Source of the DNA: Tepidimonas sp. UBA997
GTDB taxonomy: Bacteria; Pseudomonadota; Gammaproteobacteria; Burkholderiales; Burkholderiaceae_C
DNA: 33,261 nucleotides
Assembly: GCA_002291945.1 (NCBI GenBank)
Contig: DBAZ01000027.1
Span: 1 to 33,261 of the forward strand
Direction: 5' to 3'
Notes under the pieces: generated by a model
The model's input: the letters and a program-made list of their open reading frames with translations, nothing else
Database searches by the model: none
Told to the model about the DNA's origin: nothing
In this document: one piece after another, positions 31,536 to 33,261 of the stretch
Numbering within the stretch: the stretch's first letter is position 1
How the letters are laid out: every line of letters starts with the position of its first letter
Made by a program: the position numbers and the translations under genes

Positions 31536-33242
31536 ATGATCGACACGCATGCCCCTGCCGGTGAACGACACGATGGGTCGGCCCGCAGGCATTTCAAACG
31601 CCCTGCCGAACGCGCCTTCACCGCTCGGGAACGCGCTCGCGTGACGCTGCTGTTTGGCGGCCTGACGGTTCGTCACGACCAGCTCATGGCTGCCGGCATC
31701 GAGGGGCTGGGCTACCGGGCACAAGCGATCCTGCCGCCCACCAAGGCCGACTTCCAGGCCGGTCGCGAGTACGGCAACAACGGCCAGTGCAACCCAACCT
31801 ATTTCACGGTCGGTGCGCTGGTCAATTTCCTCAAGCACCTGCGTGACGAACAGGGGTTGCCGGTCGAACGCATCCTGGCCGATTATGTGTTCGTCACCGT
31901 CGGCTCCTGCGGACCCTGCCGTTTCGGCATGTACGAGGCCGAATACCGCCTTGCGCTGCGCAACTCTGGCTTCGACGGCTTTCGGGTGCTGGTCTTCAGC
32001 CAAGAGGCGGGCTTGTCGCAATCGGAGGCCGCCGAAGTCGGCTTGGCGCTCAATCCGCTGTTTTTCGCCACGCTCATCAACGCGGTCATGGTGGGGGATC
32101 TGCTGACCGAGCTGACCCATCAGTTGCGTCCCTACGAGGTCGAAGCGGGCGCGACCGACCGCATCCTGGCACGTTGCCTGGCGATTTGCCAGGAGGCCTT
32201 GCGCCAGGGCGAAGACGCCAACCGTGCCGGCATGATGTGGCGCGGGCTGGCCAAGCTGCTCAGCCTCGACGACGCCGACTCGTACGCCGATCTGCTGGCC
32301 CAATATCGCGGCCAGCGCCTGTGTGCGGCCCTGGAGCGTTGCCGCGCCCTGATCGAAGCCGGTTTCGCGGTGGACTACACGCGGCCCCGGCCCGTGGCCA
32401 AGATCACCGGTGAGTTCTGGGCCCAGACCACCGAGGGCGATGGCAATTTCCACATGTTCCGCTTCCTGGAGGGCGAAGGCGCGGAGGTGCTGGTGGAGCC
32501 CGTGGCCACCTGGATCGACTACACCTTGTACCATGCCCGGCAGTGGATGCGCGACCGGCAGGGTCTGGCGGCGGGTGACATGCCCTGGCGGGGGGGGCTG
32601 CGGCAGGCATGGCGTTACCGCAAAAACCTGTTGCTGCTGACGCTGGCCAGCAAGCTGTTCCGGCGCGCCTACGAACGCCGCCGCCTGGCACTGGGCGGCA
32701 CGGCACATGCCCTTGCCAGCCAGTTCGAACTGCAGCGTGTCGGCCACCCTTATTACAACAGCCGCTGCGGCGGCGGCGAAGGCCATCTGGAGGTGGCCAA
32801 GAACATCTACTACAGCCACCGCAACCTCGCGCATCTGGTGCTGTCGCTCAAACCCTTCGGCTGCATGCCTTCCACCCAGTCCGACGGTGCCCAGGCGGCG
32901 GTGCTGGCGCATTACCCGGACATGAGTTTTCTGCCCGTGGAGACCTCCGGCGAAGGCGACATCAACGCCTACTCCCGGGTGCAGATGGCGCTGGGCGAGG
33001 CGCAAGCCAAGTGCAGGCAGGAGTTCGGCCAGGCATTGGCACGCAGTGGCTGGCGTCTGGAGGACATCCGTGCCTTTGTGGCGCGACACCCCGACCTGCA
33101 ACGTCCGCTGCTGCAGATTCCGCACCCGCCGGGTGTCACCGGACTGGCCGCCCGTTTCATCTTGTACGTCGCGGGCCAGATGGACCGCGACCAGACCTGG
33201 GCCGGGCGCAAGTCCGCCGTCCCAGCAGAGGGGGCGACATGA
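31536..33242 (+). CDS. 2-hydroxyacyl-CoA dehydratase-like iron-sulfur protein (activase-associated family)
   Basis: A 568-residue protein related to the large activase-associated, 2-hydroxyglutaryl-CoA-dehydratase-like (DUF2229-type) proteins. Cysteines that could bind an iron-sulfur cluster are Cys85 (GQCNPTYFTVG), Cys125 and Cys128 (GSCGPCRFGMYEAEYR), Cys411 (SRCGGGEGHLEVAKNIYY) and Cys443 (FGCMPSTQSDG). CNPTY, SCGPCR and the GCMPSTQSDG block are the hallmark segments I recognise. CAGGAGATCAGG precedes the ATG. It overlaps the next gene by 4 bp, and in this family the partner is usually a BadF/HgdC-type ATPase. Such radical or low-potential systems are mostly known from anaerobes, so its presence beside aerobic aromatic genes is notable. 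The reaction is unknown. Confidence 0.75.
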   Translation: MIDTHAPAGERHDGSARRHFKRPAERAFTARERARVTLLFGGLTVRHDQLMAAGIEGLGYRAQAILPPTKADFQAGREYGNNGQCNPTYFTVGALVNFLKHLRDEQGLPVERILADYVFVTVGSCGPCRFGMYEAEYRLALRNSGFDGFRVLVFSQEAGLSQSEAAEVGLALNPLFFATLINAVMVGDLLTELTHQLRPYEVEAGATDRILARCLAICQEALRQGEDANRAGMMWRGLAKLLSLDDADSYADLLAQYRGQRLCAALERCRALIEAGFAVDYTRPRPVAKITGEFWAQTTEGDGNFHMFRFLEGEGAEVLVEPVATWIDYTLYHARQWMRDRQGLAAGDMPWRGGLRQAWRYRKNLLLLTLASKLFRRAYERRRLALGGTAHALASQFELQRVGHPYYNSRCGGGEGHLEVAKNIYYSHRNLAHLVLSLKPFGCMPSTQSDGAQAAVLAHYPDMSFLPVETSGEGDINAYSRVQMALGEAQAKCRQEFGQALARSGWRLEDIRAFVARHPDLQRPLLQIPHPPGVTGLAARFILYVAGQMDRDQTWAGRKSAVPAEGAT

Positions 33243-33261
33243 GCGCCGCCGGGCCGCTCCC
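33239..33261 (+). CDS. Start of a coupled downstream gene (3' truncated by window)
   Basis: An ATG at 33239 overlaps the TGA of the preceding gene (ATGA) and opens a frame of seven full codons (MSAAGPL) before the window ends. Such coupling is typical of an operon partner. By family precedent the product may be a BadF/HgdC-type ATPase activator, but no diagnostic residues are visible. Confidence 0.45.

Noticed and set aside
31347..33125. 592-codon minus-strand frame opposite the dehydratase-like gene
   Set aside because: The plus-strand protein has conserved cysteine blocks and a strong ribosome site; the opposite frame shows no family features.

Overview
The window looks like chromosomal DNA of a high-GC betaproteobacterium, most likely Burkholderiales/Comamonadaceae. 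I infer this from the style of the RpoD C-terminus at the left edge, the abundance of LysR, IclR, MarR and Bug/TctC-type proteins, and a protocatechuate 4,5-cleavage gene order (hydratase, aldolase, PDC hydrolase, alpha, beta, dehydrogenase) that matches the pmdEFDABC order known from Comamonas. Apart from rpoD, nearly everything is accessory catabolism of lignin-type methoxylated aromatics and its regulators. I saw no insertion sequence, tRNA, rRNA or CRISPR array.

Layout. 1-661: end of rpoD and its terminator. 769-3929: an orphan two-subunit LigAB-type extradiol dioxygenase with a divergent LysR regulator, whose 3' end overlaps a convergent AraC regulator. 4025-6805: a complete class I cytochrome P450 system (P450, [2Fe-2S] ferredoxin, FAD reductase). 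6795-9539: OmpR-type sensor kinase and response regulator plus a Spy/CpxP-like lipoprotein. 9776-11122: exported esterase-like phytase-family protein. 11168-18189 (minus strand): protocatechuate 4,5-cleavage genes in two blocks, [ModA-like protein, ligJ, ligK] and [ligI, ligA, ligB, ligC, aldo/keto reductase]. They are separated by a 325-bp spacer with a large palindrome and a LysR-like site. A LysR gene is divergent at 18309. 19281-21145: VOC protein plus fumarylacetoacetase, divergent from an IclR/crotonase pair at 21341-22953. 23236-24750: Bug-type periplasmic binding protein and a MarR regulator. 24833-26838: vanAB. 26927-31325: crotonase, feruloyl-CoA synthetase, thiolase and 4HBT thioesterase in one operon. 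31536-end: a 2-hydroxyacyl-CoA-dehydratase-like iron-sulfur protein and the first codons of a coupled gene.

How it fits together (inference from families). Ferulate or p-coumarate would be CoA-activated by Fcs and shortened via the crotonase and thiolase to the benzoyl-CoA level. The thioesterase would then release vanillate or 4-hydroxybenzoate. VanAB would demethylate vanillate to protocatechuate, and the Lig enzymes would open the ring and carry it to pyruvate and oxaloacetate. Two points stand out. The side-chain operon has the signature of CoA-dependent beta-oxidation rather than the usual hydratase/lyase plus vanillin dehydrogenase route. A second LigAB pair, next to a P450 cassette with its own regulators, suggests a parallel branch for another methoxylated aromatic acid. 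The window also lacks a recognisable oxalomesaconate tautomerase and a protocatechuate transporter; a signal-less ModA-like protein occupies the operon position where those would be expected.
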